Notes: generated by a model not told the origin, from the letters alone. DNA of 64,000 nucleotides from Glycomyces harbinensis (GCF_900101745.1 NZ_FNAD01000007.1:1-64000); one strand, 5' to 3'; shown: positions 34,171-43,539, counted from the first letter of the stretch. A program made the numbers and translations.

Positions 34171-36815
34171 TGAACCTGAACCGCCGCAACGCACTTCGCC
34201 TGGGCGCCCTGGCGTCCACGGCCCCCGCCGGGTTCCTCCACCAGGGCCCGGCGGGGGCCGCCCCGGCGGCCGCCGATCCCGCAACCCCCGACTCGTGGAC
34301 CGCCCGGCCCTTCGGCCTCGACCAGGTCGCACTCGACGACTCGATCTTCACCGCCAAACGCGACCGCATGCTCGCCTACGCGCGCGGCTACGAAGCCGAC
34401 CGCGGCGAACTCGCCGGCCCCGACCGGATGCTCTACAACTTCCGCGCCGCCGCCGGCCTCCCCAACCCCGACGGCGCCGAACCGCCCGGCAGCTGGGACA
34501 ACGAGACCGGCTACCTGCGAGGCCACTACAGCGGCCACTTCCTGTCCATGCTCGCCCAAGCCTGGGCGAGCACCGGCAAACGCGTCTACAAACGCAAACT
34601 CGACCACCTCGTCAAGGGCCTCACCGACGCCCGCGACGCCTTCGCCGCCGCGGCGGCCGAACCGACGCCCCGCGTCGAAGGCCACACCGGCACCGCCGTG
34701 CGCCTCACCGGCTCGCCCCTGGGCCACGCCGAACACCTCGCGCTCCCGGCCGGACTCGTCGAGGGCCACAGCGCCCTCACCGTCGCCGTCCGGCTCAAAC
34801 CCGGCACCGTCGACCGCACGAAACTGCCCGACCCGAACGCCGACCCCGCGCCGCTCCTCAACGACGTCAAGGTCTTCGACTTCGGAGCCGACGCCGACCG
34901 CCACCTCTACCTCACCCTCCGCGCCGACAACGCGAACCCGTTCCCGCGCTTCGCCATCACCACCGGCGGACCCGGCGCCGAGCAGCGCGTCACCGCGACC
35001 TCGCCGATCCCGGCGGGAGAGTGGACCCACCTCGCGGTGACGCTCGACGGCACCACCGCGGCCCTGTACGTCGACGGCGCGCTCGCCGCCTCGGGCCCGG
35101 CCTCGCTCACCCCCGCCGACCTCGGCACCCTTGCGCACCACTGGATCGGCCGCGGCCAGTACCCGCAGGGGAGCGTCCAGTACCTCGCCGCCGACGTGGA
35201 CGAGTTCCACGTCTTCGGCACCGCGCTCGGAGCCGAAGACGTCGCCGCGCTCCTGGAGGGCGGGAGCGGCGACCTCGCCGCCTACCGATTCGACGACGAA
35301 CCCGGACCGGTGTGCGCCGACGCCTCCGGCAACGGCAACGACGCCCGCCTCATCGGCCCCGAAGGCCGCCACCCCGGCTTCCTCGCCGCCTACCCCGAGA
35401 CGCAGTTCCTGCGCCTGGAGGAGTTCGCGACCTACGGCGGCAACGCCGGGATCTGGGCGCCCTACTACACCTGCCACAAGATCATGGCCGGCCTCCTCGA
35501 CGCCCACCGCCTCGCGGGCAGCGATGACGCCCTCGACCTTGCCACCGGCATGGGCGAATGGGTCCACTCGCGACTCGTCGCCCTGCCCCGCGAACGCCTG
35601 GACCGCATGTGGTCGATCTACATCGCGGGCGAGTACGGCGGCATGAACGAGTCCATGGCGGCGCTGGCCGCCCTGCACCCCGACCGGCCCGAGTTCCTCG
35701 AGACCGCGAGGCTGTTCGACAACACCGCCCTCCTGGAGGCCACCGCCCGGGGCACCGACCTCCTCGACGGCAAGCACGCCAACCAGCACATCCCGCAGTT
35801 CACCGGGTATCTGCGGATGCACGAGCAGGGCGCGGGCGAGGGCTACCGCACGGCCGCCGCGAACTTCTGGGACATGGTCGTGCCCCACCGCGCCTATGCC
35901 CACGGCGGCACCGGGGTCGGCGAGATCTTCCGCGCCAGAGGCGTCATCGCCGGGTCGTTCTACCAGTACCCGAACGACGCGAACCACGCCGAGACCTGCT
36001 GCGTGTACAACCTGCTCAAGCTCGCCCGGAACCTGTTCTTCCACACCGGCGACGCGAAGTACATGGAGTACTACGAACGGGCCCTGTACAACCAGATCCT
36101 CGGGTCCCGGCGCGACACCGACAGCACCGAGGACCCCGAGGTCACCTACTTCGCGCCGGTCCGCCCCGGCCGGTGGCGCGACTTCGGCAACACCGGGACC
36201 TGCTGCGGCGGCACGGGCATGGAGAACCACACCAAATACCAGGACTCGGTCTACTTCGCCGCTGCGGACGGCAAGGCGCTCTTCGTGAACCTCTACATGC
36301 CGTCCACTCTCGACTGGTCGGAGAAGAACGTCACCGTCGAGCAGCGCACGGACTACCCCTTCGACGGCGCCGTCCGCCTCACGGTCCGCGCCCGCCGCCG
36401 CACCCGCTTCGCCCTGAAGCTCCGCGTCCCGTCCTGGGCCGAGGAGTTCCGCGTCGAGGTCAACGGCCGCGAACAGGACCTCGACGCGGCGCCGGGCACC
36501 TACGCGGTGCTCGACCGCGACTGGCGCGGCGGCGACGAGGTCGACATCGCGATCCCGCTGCGCCTCCACACCGAAGCCGCCCTTGACGACCCGGGCGTCC
36601 AGTCCGTCTACTGCGGGCCGACCCTGCTCGCACTCCAGCACGAGGCGGTCGGCGACGACCTCGCCACCGGCCTCGTGGACCTCGCCGTCGGCGACGACCT
36701 GGAGGCCTTCGAGCCGACGGGCGAACCGCTCCACTTCACCGCCGACGGCTACACGTTCGCGCCCTTCCACCTCGGGAACCGCGAGCCCTACCACCTTTAC
36801 TGGCGCCGACGCTGA
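34170..36815 (+). CDS. Tat-exported GH127/GH146-type beta-L-arabinofuranosidase with inserted LamG module
   Basis: 881 residues. The start MNLNRRNALRLGALAST fits a twin-arginine signal. The DUF1680-type (alpha/alpha)6 barrel begins near residue 45 (VALDDSIFTAKRDRMLAYARGYE), is interrupted by a LamG/concanavalin-like domain at about 171-404 (WTHLAVTLDGTTAALYVDG, VDEFHVFGTAL), and resumes with GIWAPYYTCHKIMAGLLDAHRL. The zinc/catalytic set of GH127-like enzymes is present: E608-T-C610 (HAETCCVYN) and C678-C679 (TCCGGTGMEN), the first Cys of the last pair being the expected nucleophile. It should release beta-L-arabinofuranose from glycans or glycoproteins outside the cell. Translationally coupled to the GH43 gene. 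Confidence 0.88.
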   Translation: MNLNRRNALRLGALASTAPAGFLHQGPAGAAPAAADPATPDSWTARPFGLDQVALDDSIFTAKRDRMLAYARGYEADRGELAGPDRMLYNFRAAAGLPNPDGAEPPGSWDNETGYLRGHYSGHFLSMLAQAWASTGKRVYKRKLDHLVKGLTDARDAFAAAAAEPTPRVEGHTGTAVRLTGSPLGHAEHLALPAGLVEGHSALTVAVRLKPGTVDRTKLPDPNADPAPLLNDVKVFDFGADADRHLYLTLRADNANPFPRFAITTGGPGAEQRVTATSPIPAGEWTHLAVTLDGTTAALYVDGALAASGPASLTPADLGTLAHHWIGRGQYPQGSVQYLAADVDEFHVFGTALGAEDVAALLEGGSGDLAAYRFDDEPGPVCADASGNGNDARLIGPEGRHPGFLAAYPETQFLRLEEFATYGGNAGIWAPYYTCHKIMAGLLDAHRLAGSDDALDLATGMGEWVHSRLVALPRERLDRMWSIYIAGEYGGMNESMAALAALHPDRPEFLETARLFDNTALLEATARGTDLLDGKHANQHIPQFTGYLRMHEQGAGEGYRTAAANFWDMVVPHRAYAHGGTGVGEIFRARGVIAGSFYQYPNDANHAETCCVYNLLKLARNLFFHTGDAKYMEYYERALYNQILGSRRDTDSTEDPEVTYFAPVRPGRWRDFGNTGTCCGGTGMENHTKYQDSVYFAAADGKALFVNLYMPSTLDWSEKNVTVEQRTDYPFDGAVRLTVRARRRTRFALKLRVPSWAEEFRVEVNGREQDLDAAPGTYAVLDRDWRGGDEVDIAIPLRLHTEAALDDPGVQSVYCGPTLLALQHEAVGDDLATGLVDLAVGDDLEAFEPTGEPLHFTADGYTFAPFHLGNREPYHLYWRRR

Positions 36816-36831
36816 AGCGGCGCCCCGACCC

Positions 36832-36864
36832 CACCGCGACCATGAGCGTGACCAGATCGCGGTG
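36832..36864 (+). other. Intercistronic hairpin before the binding-protein gene
   Basis: CACCGCGA (36832-36839) pairs with TCGCGGTG (36857-36864) over a 17-base loop, in the 108-base gap between enzyme genes and transporter genes. It may mark a partial terminator or an mRNA processing and stability site, as is common before solute-binding protein genes. Confidence 0.45.
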
Positions 36865-36923
36865 ACAGACGGCGCCGGCGCTGAGCCCGCGCCCCGAACC
36901 CCTCGATCCGTAAGGAGCAGGCA

Positions 36924-38228
36924 ATGAGATTCCCGAACCGCCCGAACCGGGTGAGGCGAGCGGCCTCGGCCGTCGCCGTCCTCAGCGCCGCCGCGCTGCT
37001 GGCCGCCTCCTGCAGCGGCAAGGGCGGCGGCGCGCCCGACCAGGAGGTCGTCCTCGAAGGCGTGGACGACGGCACCACCCTGACCATGTGGACCCGCGCC
37101 GCCACCGAAGCCCAGTCCCAGGCCCTCGTGGACGCCTACAACGCGAGCCACGAGAACCAGATCGAACTCACCGTCATCCCCACCGACGACTACCAGACCC
37201 GCGTGGGCACCGCCGCCGGCAACCAGGAGCTGCCCGACCTGTTCGCCCTCGACGTGGTGTTCGCCCCGACCTTCACCACCGCCGGGGCCTACCTCGACAT
37301 CACCGACCGCATCGACTCGCTCGAATTCAAGGACACCCTCGCGCCCTCGCACCTCGACGTGGGCACCGCGGACGGCCGCCGGTACCTCGTGCCGCACACC
37401 CTCGACCTCTCGGTCCTGTTCTACAACAAGGACCTCTACGCGCAGGCCGGGCTCGACCCCGAGCAGCCCCCGACCACCCTGGCCGAGTTCGCCGAGCACG
37501 CGCGCGCGGTGGACGCCCTCGGCGGCGACGTCGAAGGCACCTTCTTCGGCGGCAACTGCGGCGGCTGCTTCGTCTTCACCTGGTGGCCCACGATCTGGGC
37601 CGAGGGCGCCGAGGTCATGAACGAGGACGGCACCGAATCCCTCCTGAACTCGCCTGAGGCCCAAGAGGTCTACGCGACCTACCGCGGCCTCGTCGAGGAC
37701 GGGATCGTGGCCGCCGGGCACAACGAGGAGACCGGCGCGACCTGGACCGGCCGCTTCCCCGAAGGGAACATCGGCGTCATGCCCATGCCCTCCACCATGC
37801 TCGGCCTCATGCCCGAGGACATGAACATCGGCGTCGCGCCGATCCCGGGCCTCACCGGCGGCCAGTCCACGTTCGTCGGCGGCGACTCGATCGGCATCAG
37901 CGCCAACTCCGAGCACGCCAACCAGGCCTGGGACTTCCTGCGCTGGAGCCTCGAGGAGGAGCAGCAGGTCGAACTCCTGGCCGCCAACGGCGACGTCATG
38001 GCCCGGACCGACCTGGCCGACAACGAGTACTACGCGACCAACCCCAACGCGGTCGTCATGAACGACCTCGTCCAGGTCGGGCGCACCCCGTACTCGCTCA
38101 ACTTCGGGCAGACCTTCAACGACCCGCAGGGGCCCTGGCTCCCGCTGGTCCGCGAGGCGGTCTACGGCGACGCGAACGCCGACCTGGCCGCCCTCAACGA
38201 GGACGTCACGGCCTCCCTCGCGAGCTAA
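36924..38228 (+). CDS. Sugar ABC transporter solute-binding lipoprotein
   Basis: 434 residues; lipoprotein signal with lipobox LLAASC near residue 31. Family 1 extracellular binding fold: TLTMWTRAATEAQSQALVDAYNASHENQIELTVIPTDDY, FALDVVFAPTFTTAGAYLDITDRI, and VPHTLDLSVLFYNKDLYAQAGLDP. AAGGAGCAGGCA precedes the ATG. It is the first of three transporter genes inside the arabinoside locus, so it likely captures arabinose-containing oligosaccharides released by the exported enzymes. Confidence 0.93.
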   Translation: MRFPNRPNRVRRAASAVAVLSAAALLAASCSGKGGGAPDQEVVLEGVDDGTTLTMWTRAATEAQSQALVDAYNASHENQIELTVIPTDDYQTRVGTAAGNQELPDLFALDVVFAPTFTTAGAYLDITDRIDSLEFKDTLAPSHLDVGTADGRRYLVPHTLDLSVLFYNKDLYAQAGLDPEQPPTTLAEFAEHARAVDALGGDVEGTFFGGNCGGCFVFTWWPTIWAEGAEVMNEDGTESLLNSPEAQEVYATYRGLVEDGIVAAGHNEETGATWTGRFPEGNIGVMPMPSTMLGLMPEDMNIGVAPIPGLTGGQSTFVGGDSIGISANSEHANQAWDFLRWSLEEEQQVELLAANGDVMARTDLADNEYYATNPNAVVMNDLVQVGRTPYSLNFGQTFNDPQGPWLPLVREAVYGDANADLAALNEDVTASLAS

Positions 38229-38242
38229 GGAACCACAACTCG

Positions 38243-39106
38243 ATGCGATACTCGCGCAAGCTGGCCGGCGCGGCCTACGCCGCCCCCGTGGCACTGTTCG
38301 TGCTGGTCTTCTTCGTCGCGCCGCTGCTGCTGGTCGGACGCATGTCCGCGTCCGACTGGCCGCTGCTGTCCGGCGACATGGGCCTCAACATGCCCGCGAA
38401 CTACGAGGCCATAGCGGACAACCCGCTGTTCTGGCCCGCCGTCGGCTTCACCCTGAAGTACACCGGGATCGTCGTCGTCCTCCTCATCGGACTGTCGCTC
38501 CTGCTGGCGCTCATCGTCGCCGACCGCCGCAAGGGCAGCGGGTTCTTCCGCAGCGCCTACTTCCTGCCGACCACCCTCGGGCTCGCCTCGGCCTCGCTGC
38601 TGTTCTTCGGGTTCTACAGCCCGGCGATCGGCCCGCTCGACCCGCTCATGGAGTTCTTCGGCCTGGAGCCGGTCTCGTGGCTCGGCACGCCCACCGCCGC
38701 ACTGTGGTCCACAGTGGTCCTCATCGTCTGGAAGTTCGCCGGGTTCTTCATGATCATCCTGCTCGTGGGCCTCCAGTCGATCCCCCCGGACGTCTACGAG
38801 GCCGCCCGCCTCGACGGCGCGAGCCGCTGGCAGTCCTTCGCGCACATCACCGTCCCGCTGCTGCGCCCCGCGCTCGGCCTGGTGCTCATCCTCTCGGTCA
38901 CCGGCTCGCTCCTGGCCTTCGACCAGTTCTTCATCCTCACCAAGGGCGGCCCCGACAACTCCACGGTCACGGTGGTGCAGCTGATCTACCGGGAGGCGTT
39001 CCAGCGCTTCGACCTCGGCGCGGCCGCGGCGATCTCCGTCGTCGTGCTCGCCGCGCTCCTGGTGCTCAACCTCGCCCAGTTCCGAGCCCTGCGAAAGGAC
39101 CACTAG
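38243..39106 (+). CDS. Sugar ABC transporter permease 1
   Basis: 287 residues, six membrane helices, MalF-type. The EAA loop reads VYEAARLDGASRWQSFAHITVPLLRP near residues 180-205 and should contact the ATPase. It lies 14 bases after the binding-protein stop and 3 bases before the second permease. No ATPase gene is in the locus; a shared MsmK-type ATPase encoded elsewhere is likely, as in other actinobacterial sugar importers. Confidence 0.93.
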   Translation: MRYSRKLAGAAYAAPVALFVLVFFVAPLLLVGRMSASDWPLLSGDMGLNMPANYEAIADNPLFWPAVGFTLKYTGIVVVLLIGLSLLLALIVADRRKGSGFFRSAYFLPTTLGLASASLLFFGFYSPAIGPLDPLMEFFGLEPVSWLGTPTAALWSTVVLIVWKFAGFFMIILLVGLQSIPPDVYEAARLDGASRWQSFAHITVPLLRPALGLVLILSVTGSLLAFDQFFILTKGGPDNSTVTVVQLIYREAFQRFDLGAAAAISVVVLAALLVLNLAQFRALRKDH

Positions 39107-39109
39107 CCG

Positions 39110-39928
39110 ATGCGATCCCGCGCATGGACCACCTCCTACTACGTCCTCGCCGGAGGCCTGTCGGTCCTGTTCCTGTTCCCGCTCGTCTGGACCGGCTACG
39201 CCTCGGTCGCCCCGCACGGGGCCACCGGCCAGCAGGACGGCTACGGCTTCGGCAACTACACCGCCCTGCTCGACTACGACGCCGGACTCCTGCGGTACCT
39301 GTGGAACAGCACCTACGTCTCGGTCCTGACCGTCGCCTTCACCCTCGCCCTGTCGATCCTCGGCGGCTACGCGTTCGCGCGCTTCACCTTCAAGGGCCGC
39401 GACACGCTCTTCCTGCTCACCCTCGCGATCCTCATGGTCCCCTACTCGACCCTGCTGATCCCGCTCTACTCGATGCTCGGCGACATGGGCCTGCGCGGCA
39501 CCCTCATCGGACTCGCCCTCGTCCTGACCCTCTACCAGCTGCCGTTCGCGGTGTTCATGATGCGCATCTCCTTCGAGGCCGTGCCCAAGGAGATCGAGGA
39601 GTCCGCCATGTGCGACGGCGCCGGCACCTTCGGCGTCCTCACCCGCATCATGCTCTTCGCGGTCCGGCCGGGCCTGATCACCGTGGGCCTGTTCTCGTTC
39701 CTCGCGGCGTGGAACGACTTCATCGCCCCGCTCATCCTCGTCAGCGAGGCCGACAAGGCCGTGCTGCCGGTGGCCGTCGCCAACCTCCGCCAGCAGTCCA
39801 TGGGCGCCGTCGACTTCGGCGCCACGCAGGCGGGCGTGGTCGTGATGGCATTGCCGTGCCTGGTGCTGTTCGCACTGCTCCAACGCCACTATGTCCGAGG
39901 ATTCATGTCAGGAGCCATCAAAGGATGA
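39110..39928 (+). CDS. Sugar ABC transporter permease 2
   Basis: 272 residues, six membrane helices, MalG-type. The EAA loop is PKEIEESAMCDGAGTFGVLTRIM near residues 160-185, followed by SFLAAWNDFIAPLIL. It starts 3 bases after the first permease stop and its stop overlaps the next start (ATGA), so expression of transporter and cytoplasmic glycosidase is coupled. Confidence 0.93.
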   Translation: MRSRAWTTSYYVLAGGLSVLFLFPLVWTGYASVAPHGATGQQDGYGFGNYTALLDYDAGLLRYLWNSTYVSVLTVAFTLALSILGGYAFARFTFKGRDTLFLLTLAILMVPYSTLLIPLYSMLGDMGLRGTLIGLALVLTLYQLPFAVFMMRISFEAVPKEIEESAMCDGAGTFGVLTRIMLFAVRPGLITVGLFSFLAAWNDFIAPLILVSEADKAVLPVAVANLRQQSMGAVDFGATQAGVVVMALPCLVLFALLQRHYVRGFMSGAIKG

Positions 39929-41805
39929 AGACACCCGTGGTGCCCGAACGCGGGACGCTGCGCCCGCTGGGCCTCGACGAGGTCCGCCTCACCGCAGGCC
40001 ACTGGGCCGAACGCCAGGCGGTCAACGCCGAGCACACCATCAGGCACTGCCTGCACTGGCTCGAGGAGCTCGGCTGGATCGCCAACTTCGACAAGGCCGC
40101 CGCGGGCGGGCCGTTCGAGCGGTCCGGGCGCGAGTTCTCCGACTCCGAGGTCTACAAGCTCGCCGAGGCCATGGCCTGGGAGATCGGCCGCACCGGCGAC
40201 CCCGGCCTGGAGGAGCGCTTCAGGGCCCTGACCGCGCGCATCGCCGCCGCCCAAGAGGAGGACGGCTACCTCAACACCATGTTCGGCCACCCCGGCCGGC
40301 GGCCGCGCTACACCGATCTGGAGGAGGGCCACGAGCTGTACTGCTACGGGCACCTGCTCCAGGCCGGGGTGGCGCGGCTGCGCTGCCACGGCGAGGACGA
40401 CTTCACGCGCCTGTGCCGCCGCGCCGCCGACCACGTCTGCGAGGCCTTCGGGCCCGGCGGCATCGAGAAGGTCTGCGGCCACGCGGAGATCGAGGTCGCG
40501 CTGGCCGAGTTCGGCCGCGCCACCGGCGAGGCGAGGTACCTGGAGCAGGCGCGGCTGTTCATCGAGCGGCGCGGCACGCACACGCTCGCCGACGGCGGCT
40601 TCGGCCGCGTCTACTTCCAGGACGACGTGCCGGTCCGCGACGCCGAGGTCCTGCGCGGCCACGCCGTGCGGGCGCTGTACCTCGCCTCGGGCGCGATCGA
40701 CGTCGCCGTCGCCACCGGCGACGACATGCTGCTGGGAGCCGTTCGGCGCCAATGGGACCGGGCCGTGTCGCGCCGCACCCACCTGACCGGCGGCATGGGC
40801 TCGCAGTACACCGACGAGGCGTTCGGCGCCGACTTCGCGCTGACGCCCGACCGGGCCTACGCCGAGTCCTGCGCCGGGGTCGCGGCGGTCCAGGCCGCGT
40901 GGCGGCTCCTGCTCGCCACCGGCGACGCCTCCTGCGCGGACATGATCGAGCGCATCGCCTGGAACGTGCTGTCCGGCGCGGTCGACCCCGGCGGCAGGGC
41001 GTTCTTCTACGCCAACCCGCTCCACCAGCGCACCGCCGACGAGCCGCCGGTCGCGGGGGAGCTGTCGCACCGCGCCGCCGGCGGGCAGCGCGCGCCGTGG
41101 TTCGACGTCTCCTGCTGCCCGACGAACCTGGCCCGCACCTTCGCCCAGTTCGCGTCCTATGTGGCCACGGTCGACGACGCGGGGGTGCAGCTGCACCAGT
41201 TCACCCCGGCCGTGATCGACACGGTGGTGGACGGCGCGCGGTTCGCGCTCTCCGTCGCCACGGTCTATCCCGAGGACGGCGACGTGATCGTGCGCATCGA
41301 GGCGAACGACGGCGGCGAGCGCGCGCTCTCGCTGCGGGTGCCGCCCTGGGCCGAGGGCGCGCGCCTCACCGGACCGGACGGGACCGTCCGCGACGTCGAG
41401 GCCGGCCGGCCCGCCGTCGTGACCGCCGACTTCGCCGCCGGCGACGAGATCCGGCTCGAACTGCCGGTCGAACCGCGGTGGACGCTGCCGGACCCGCGGA
41501 TCGACGGCGTGCGCGGCTGCGCCGCGGTCGAGCAGGGGCCGCTGGTCCTGTGCGCCGAATCGGTGGACCTGCCCGGCGGGGCCGACGTCGCCGAGCTGAC
41601 CGTCGACGCCGCGGCCGCGCCGGTCGTGCGCGACGGCCGCGTCCACGTGTCGGCCCGCGTCCACGACCGCGACGCGGCAGGCTGGCCCTACGGCCCGGCG
41701 GCCCCGGACGACGAGGGCAAGACCGCCGACATCCCGCTCGTCCCGTTCCGGCTGCGGGCCACTCGCGGACCCGCCTCGATGCGAGTCTGGCTCCCGTTGG
41801 GCTGA
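39925..41805 (+). CDS. Cytoplasmic GH127 beta-L-arabinofuranosidase
   Basis: 626 residues without signal peptide. Alignment by eye with Bifidobacterium HypBA1 places every active-site residue: E298 (TDEAFG) for acid/base E322, E314 and C316 (YAESCAG) for E338 and C340, and C397-C398 (DVSCCPTN) for nucleophile C417 and C418. The spacing of 16 residues between the two Glu residues is the same. An (alpha/alpha)6 barrel is followed by beta-sandwich domains. It should hydrolyse imported beta-L-arabinofuranosyl disaccharides to L-arabinose. ATGA overlap with the upstream permease gene; a strong terminator follows. Confidence 0.93.
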   Translation: MKTPVVPERGTLRPLGLDEVRLTAGHWAERQAVNAEHTIRHCLHWLEELGWIANFDKAAAGGPFERSGREFSDSEVYKLAEAMAWEIGRTGDPGLEERFRALTARIAAAQEEDGYLNTMFGHPGRRPRYTDLEEGHELYCYGHLLQAGVARLRCHGEDDFTRLCRRAADHVCEAFGPGGIEKVCGHAEIEVALAEFGRATGEARYLEQARLFIERRGTHTLADGGFGRVYFQDDVPVRDAEVLRGHAVRALYLASGAIDVAVATGDDMLLGAVRRQWDRAVSRRTHLTGGMGSQYTDEAFGADFALTPDRAYAESCAGVAAVQAAWRLLLATGDASCADMIERIAWNVLSGAVDPGGRAFFYANPLHQRTADEPPVAGELSHRAAGGQRAPWFDVSCCPTNLARTFAQFASYVATVDDAGVQLHQFTPAVIDTVVDGARFALSVATVYPEDGDVIVRIEANDGGERALSLRVPPWAEGARLTGPDGTVRDVEAGRPAVVTADFAAGDEIRLELPVEPRWTLPDPRIDGVRGCAAVEQGPLVLCAESVDLPGGADVAELTVDAAAAPVVRDGRVHVSARVHDRDAAGWPYGPAAPDDEGKTADIPLVPFRLRATRGPASMRVWLPLG

Positions 41806-41814
41806 GTCGTTTGC

Positions 41815-41845
41815 GCCGGTGCGCCCCATTTCGGGGCGCACCGGC
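41815..41845 (+). terminator. Terminator of the arabinoside operon
   Basis: Perfect 13-bp arms (41815-41827 and 41833-41845) and a 5-base loop, 9 bases after the GH127 stop codon. Confidence 0.85.
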
Positions 41846-41970
41846 GGTCCGTTCCGGTCCCGCCGAAATGACCGGTGCGCAAGTCGCACCGGGAGTCCAA
41901 GGGCTGCTTGGTCTTGCACCCTTAGTATGAGGTCCGTCGGGTGGGTCAGACGGAGACGAGGAACCGAATA

Positions 41971-42768
41971 ATGAGCGAGCTGCTGGATTTCCTGGGCACG
42001 GCCGAGCGCGCGGCCGAGACGGCGGTCGAGGCGATCCGGGCCGGACTGGGCCGCGAGCGCGCCATCAGCGGCAAGGGCGACCGCGACTTCGCCACCGACC
42101 TCGACTACGCGGCCGAGGACGCCGTCCGCGAGTTCCTGGCCCGCGAGACCCCCGACATCCCGCTGCTGGGGGAGGAGCGCGGCCGCACCGGTGACGAGGA
42201 CTCCCACTACGAATGGGTGCTCGACCCCATCGACGGGACCATCAACTTCGCCCACGGCTCGCCCATGTTCGGCGTCTCGCTCGCGCTGACGCGCAACGGG
42301 ATGCCGGTCGTCGGCGTCGTCCAGGCCCCGATGTCCGAGGAGCGCTTCAGCGCCGCCCTCGGCCACGGCGCCGCCCTGAACAAGCAGCCGCTCGCCGAGA
42401 CGGGACCCATCGAGCTCTCCTCGGCCGTGGTCGCCTTGGGGGACTTCGCGGTCGGGCCCGACGCCGACCGGCGCAACCAGCGCCGCCTGGTCGTCCTCCA
42501 GAAGCTCGTGCCGAAGGTCCAGCGCATCCGGATGCTCGGCACCGCCGCGCTCGACCTGTGCTGGCTCGCCGCCGGGCGCCTCGACGGGGTGTGGCACGAC
42601 CGCATCAACCTCTGGGACGTCGCCGCCGGGACCGTGATCGCCCGCGAGGCGGGTCTGCTGGTCACCGACATGGACGGCGTCGACTACGGCCTCGGGGCCG
42701 TCTCCGTGGTCGCGGCGGGACCCGGCATCCACCGCGCCCTGCTGGACGAGATCACCGCCCGCGGGTGA
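41971..42768 (+). CDS. Inositol-monophosphatase-family phosphatase
   Basis: 265 residues from ATG 41971, with GACGAGGAAC upstream; an in-frame GTG at 41941 is less likely. Metal-binding motifs are complete: GEERG near residue 65 (Glu), WVLDPIDGTINFAHG near 83-97 (Asp-Pro-Ile-Asp-Gly-Thr), and NLWDVAAGTVIAREAG near 212 (Trp-Asp-x-Ala-Ala-Gly). Members remove phosphate from inositol phosphate, histidinol phosphate or similar compounds using Mg2+; the substrate here is not distinguishable. Single gene after the arabinoside terminator. Confidence 0.92.
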   Translation: MSELLDFLGTAERAAETAVEAIRAGLGRERAISGKGDRDFATDLDYAAEDAVREFLARETPDIPLLGEERGRTGDEDSHYEWVLDPIDGTINFAHGSPMFGVSLALTRNGMPVVGVVQAPMSEERFSAALGHGAALNKQPLAETGPIELSSAVVALGDFAVGPDADRRNQRRLVVLQKLVPKVQRIRMLGTAALDLCWLAAGRLDGVWHDRINLWDVAAGTVIAREAGLLVTDMDGVDYGLGAVSVVAAGPGIHRALLDEITARG

Positions 42769-42849
42769 TGTTGGGGTCGCGCTGAGCCACGCGCTGAGGT
42801 TATGTTGTGGGGACTTGTACGCCCTTGCATCAGTTGAGGAGTCCCGCGC

Positions 42850-43539
42850 ATGACCACGCGACGCTCACGCCGCGGACGCGGCGACCCGTTCAAGCGGGCC
42901 GCCCGTCGAACCCCGCCGGAGCAGATCCGGCGCACGATCGAGAAGCGGTTGCTGTCGGCCGACCCCGAGGACGGGACCGACCTCGCCGAATTCGTCGACG
43001 CCGCCATCGCCGAGCACGGGCCCGGGGTGGTCGACCCTGAGCTGGTCGCCTTCGCTTACGGGCAGAGCGATCGGGGCGACGAGGCGATCGCGCTGATCGA
43101 GGCGGTGCGGGCCGATGCCCCGGCCGACGAGATGAAATTGTTCATCCACGCCGGCATTCTCCATGGTCAGGAGCGCAACGCCGAGTGCGCGGTGCTGCTG
43201 CGCGAGGCGCTGGTGCACCATCCCGAGGGGGCGGTGTTCCACGCGCTCCTGGCCTGGTGGTGCCTGGACGAGGTCACGGAGAGCGCGGCCCGGTTCCACC
43301 TGAGACAGGCCCTCGAGCTCGACCCTGCGGGCGACGGGCCGCACATCTCCGGAGTCATGCTGTCGAGGCACTACGGCGACCTCGAGCAGGCCGAGGTGCA
43401 CCTTGAGTTCCTGCGCGTGCATCACCCGGACGCGCACGAGCAGATCCTCAAGGAGGACGCCGAGAAAGCCAAGGAGGCTGAAGAGGCCAGGGACGCCGAG
43501 CGACAAGACTCCGAAGAAGACCCGGGAACCGTCGCCTGA
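42850..43539 (+). CDS. TPR-like protein of unknown function
   Basis: 229 residues. A basic Arg-rich start (MTTRRSRRGRGDPFKRAARR) is followed by helical pairs with a tetratricopeptide look: EMKLFIHAGILHGQERNAECAVLLREALVHHPEGAVFHALLAWW and AARFHLRQALELDPAG. The last 35 residues are a charged coiled-coil-like tail (EKAKEAEEARDAERQ). GAGGAGTCCCGCGC lies before the ATG. Such proteins usually mediate protein contacts; nothing in the context names a partner. Confidence 0.8.
   Translation: MTTRRSRRGRGDPFKRAARRTPPEQIRRTIEKRLLSADPEDGTDLAEFVDAAIAEHGPGVVDPELVAFAYGQSDRGDEAIALIEAVRADAPADEMKLFIHAGILHGQERNAECAVLLREALVHHPEGAVFHALLAWWCLDEVTESAARFHLRQALELDPAGDGPHISGVMLSRHYGDLEQAEVHLEFLRVHHPDAHEQILKEDAEKAKEAEEARDAERQDSEEDPGTVA

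Noticed and set aside
34050..38294. A 1414-codon antisense frame across the GH127-type and binding-protein genes.
   Set aside because: It is a by-product of G/C-ending codons on the opposite strand: Val/Gly/Asp/Arg-rich, without domains, and opposed by two well-supported genes.
39889..42732. A 947-codon antisense frame across the cytoplasmic GH127 and the phosphatase gene.
   Set aside because: Low-complexity composition, no ribosome site, and it runs through the strong operon terminator.
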